NCBI GenBank assembly: GCA_022486625.1
Contig: JAKVKH010000006.1
Location: forward strand, 44,345-108,344
Direction: 5' to 3'
Origin: Butyrivibrio sp.
Lineage (GTDB): Bacteria > Bacillota > Clostridia > Lachnospirales > Lachnospiraceae
Length of the DNA stretch: 64,000 bases
This document shows positions 62,580 to 64,000 of this stretch, piece after piece. Every line of letters begins with the position of its first letter. Position 1 is the stretch's first letter. The notes under the pieces are model-generated. The model was not told the DNA's origin and did no database searches. It saw only the letters and a program-made list of their open reading frames with translations. The translations under genes and the position numbers were made by a program.

Positions 62580-63629
62580 ATGTTGAAGAAGATAATGTTT
62601 ATAACAGTACTTACATTTGCAGTGCTGTCACTTGCAGGCTGTGGGGAGAATGAGTCTGCGGCACAGACGGAAAACAGCTCGATTGTGGAGAAAATATCAG
62701 AAAGTGCGGCGGGAGCTGTAACAGAAACTGCGGAAGTATCGGAGAGCGTGGCAAAAACCATGACGGAGACTTCTGCATGTGCAGCGGACACGAATGCAGA
62801 GAGCCTGACAGGCAGTGGGACTACGGTGGATCTGATCAGGGATTTTGCAAATGGTAACGGAGCGGTTCATACAAAGGCGTCTTTGATGAATGACGTAAGC
62901 TATAATTTTGAACTGGAAAAAGATAAGGACTATACGCTGAAAGATCTGATTGCCTTATATAATTTGTCATTGTCTGACGGGGAGAAATATGGACTGGATA
63001 CAGTGTCCTACGCGGCGCTGACGGTTCCGAATGTTTCCGGTGAGTGGTATGCGGTGCAGATGGTTCTGGTACCGGAGGAAGTCTCTGATACGGGTAACGG
63101 CAATGATTCCATTGATATGGTTTTTGATGTGATGAACGGTCAGCTGCAGATGGCAGCCTGTGCAGATTCCTATTATCGCTCATCCTGTACCTGTAATAAA
63201 AACGGTGTGCTATTTACCGGAGGAGCGGACGGCGCAGGCGATCATTCCGGTGCTGTTTATGCCCCAGATGCAAACGGGGACTATGTCACGCTGCAGTCAT
63301 ATGAGACCATAAATTACGGTTGGGAGTTCTATAATGATCAGAGCGGTATTAATGAATCATTATCTGAATTTGCAACCGCAATCGGTGAGGATGCCGCAGG
63401 CGACGGGCATTTTGATACAAGCAGGTATGAGATTAACGGTTCTGTTTATTATGTTTTTGGATCAGATCACCCGGAAGAGGAAACACAGTTTTCGAAAATT
63501 GCTTTATCACACGGTATTACCATGACAACGCTGGATGAACTGAATTCCATAATGGATACATACGCCGGGCAGCTTGGGATCGGCGCGGCATATCAGGATA
63601 ATGAGGAAACGCCCTGGACAAAGCTTTGA
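62580..63629 (+). CDS. Lipoprotein of unknown function
   Basis: The protein is about 349 aa from ATG 62580 (MLKKIMFITVLTFAVLSLAG); ATG 62571 is possible. The lipobox is LAGC. A Ser/Thr/Glu-rich spacer to about residue 70 precedes a globular region without known motifs (NFELEKDKDYTLKDLIALYN, SYETINYGWEFYNDQSG). Extracellular membrane anchoring is clear; function is not. A terminator lies 75 bp downstream. Confidence 0.82.
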   Translation: MLKKIMFITVLTFAVLSLAGCGENESAAQTENSSIVEKISESAAGAVTETAEVSESVAKTMTETSACAADTNAESLTGSGTTVDLIRDFANGNGAVHTKASLMNDVSYNFELEKDKDYTLKDLIALYNLSLSDGEKYGLDTVSYAALTVPNVSGEWYAVQMVLVPEEVSDTGNGNDSIDMVFDVMNGQLQMAACADSYYRSSCTCNKNGVLFTGGADGAGDHSGAVYAPDANGDYVTLQSYETINYGWEFYNDQSGINESLSEFATAIGEDAAGDGHFDTSRYEINGSVYYVFGSDHPEEETQFSKIALSHGITMTTLDELNSIMDTYAGQLGIGAAYQDNEETPWTKL

Positions 63630-63703
63630 TGAGGCAGGGACAGACGGAAATATCATAAAGATATTGACAGAAGCACATGGTATTTTGCATTATCTTTTTC
63701 TAT

Positions 63704-63739
63704 GGAGCAGGTACGGTTTCATGCCTGCTCCGTTTTTTT
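63704..63739 (+). terminator. Intrinsic terminator after the lipoprotein gene
   Basis: GGAGCAGG pairs with CCTGCTCC across a 12-nt loop and is followed by a T run. Confidence 0.88.
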
Positions 63740-64000
63740 GAAAGCAGACCTTTTGACCATTGTTTTTCGTGTGGGCATTTCACATGGTTTTTCACTGTTG
63801 TTGTAACGTTATTGAGCTGATGTATTGCATGAATTTCTTTATGCACTTTTTTCATGTGATGTGTCTGTTTATTGCGTTGCAGAATGTATTTTTATTATTT
63901 GAGGTAATTTCATAATTCATTTTCAATCCATGTGGATAACTTTTGAGAAAAAAGAGCGCACTACTCCAATTTCTTCTCAGACTGCTATCAATTGTGGATA
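63740..64000. other. AT-rich non-coding end of the window with two DnaA-box-like sites
   Basis: No gene is supported in the last 260 bp. TGTGGATAA (63931-63939) is a perfect inverted DnaA box (TTATCCACA). TGTGGATA at 63993-64000 begins a second one cut by the edge. AT-rich sequence precedes them. Most genes are on the plus strand and would run against replication if an origin lay here, so I do not call oriC. Confidence 0.4.

Noticed and set aside
63931-64000. Chromosomal origin of replication
   Set aside because: Only two boxes are seen, with no dnaA or rpmH in view. About 50 of 58 genes would face replication head-on if the origin were at this edge.

Overview
The window looks like chromosomal DNA of an anaerobic gut Firmicute of the Clostridia, most likely Lachnospiraceae. 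The grounds are moderate G+C, strong GGAGG-type ribosome binding sites, T-box leaders, a feoA-feoA-feoB locus with small DtxR-type regulators, hemerythrin/DUF438 and DUF512 radical-SAM proteins, an aspartate carbamoyltransferase with a PyrI subunit, and Gram-positive LexA boxes. About 58 genes are supported and some 50 lie on the + strand. I saw no tRNA, rRNA, IS element, prophage or CRISPR array.

Layout. 0-10 kb: the start of a leftward membrane-protein gene cut by the window edge, a heterodimeric ABC exporter, an MBOAT plus SGNH pair that probably O-acetylates an envelope polymer, a YoaK-like membrane protein, a DUF512 radical-SAM protein and a split ThrE-type exporter. 10-17 kb: an L,D-transpeptidase, a repeat-rich gap, a Dabb protein, an envelope-stress-like trio (SPFH, zinc ribbon, TPM domain; compare B. 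subtilis YdjI/G/H) and a leftward radical-SAM gene. 17-21 kb: a tryptophan T-box, trpE, trpG and a PIN-PhoH ATPase. 21-29 kb: an iron region with a divergent DtxR-type repressor, feoA, feoA, feoB, a second short regulator, a membrane/HMA protein, DUF2325, an alpha/beta hydrolase and a DUF438-hemerythrin-PAS protein. Four copies of one 18-bp palindrome mark its promoters. 29-33 kb: a Y-family polymerase and a two-gene DNA-repair operon behind a promoter with two LexA boxes. 33-38 kb: an RluA-type pseudouridine synthase, sortase B, a probable Mn2+ riboswitch (yybP-ykoY type) before a P-type ATPase, and a CAP-domain protein. 38-42 kb: a second tryptophan T-box before a TrpXYZ-type ABC importer. 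42-47 kb: leftward pyrBI behind a leader peptide and attenuator, a MATE transporter, a DUF5050 protein and pheA. 47-56 kb: a DUF815 ATPase, ppx-ppk1-maf, a small acidic protein, a diguanylate cyclase, a HAD phosphatase and a PHP phosphoesterase. 56-64 kb: the least familiar part, with a GNAT protein, two tandem paralogues of unknown family, an AT-rich Nudix protein, a small EF-hand-like membrane protein and a lipoprotein.

How the parts work together. Tryptophan synthesis (trpEG) and uptake (trpXYZ) are each preceded by a T-box whose specifier reads TGG, so both should respond to uncharged tRNA-Trp; pheA supplies the neighbouring aromatic branch. The iron locus appears autoregulated through a shared operator. 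The leftward pyrBI operon carries a 35-codon pyrimidine-rich leader ORF ending 4 nt before an intrinsic terminator. That is the architecture of enterobacterial pyrL-pyrBI UTP-sensing attenuation, and I consider it the most unexpected regulatory element here. The most likely undescribed protein system is the tandem pair at 57.6-61.0 kb with its GNAT neighbour.
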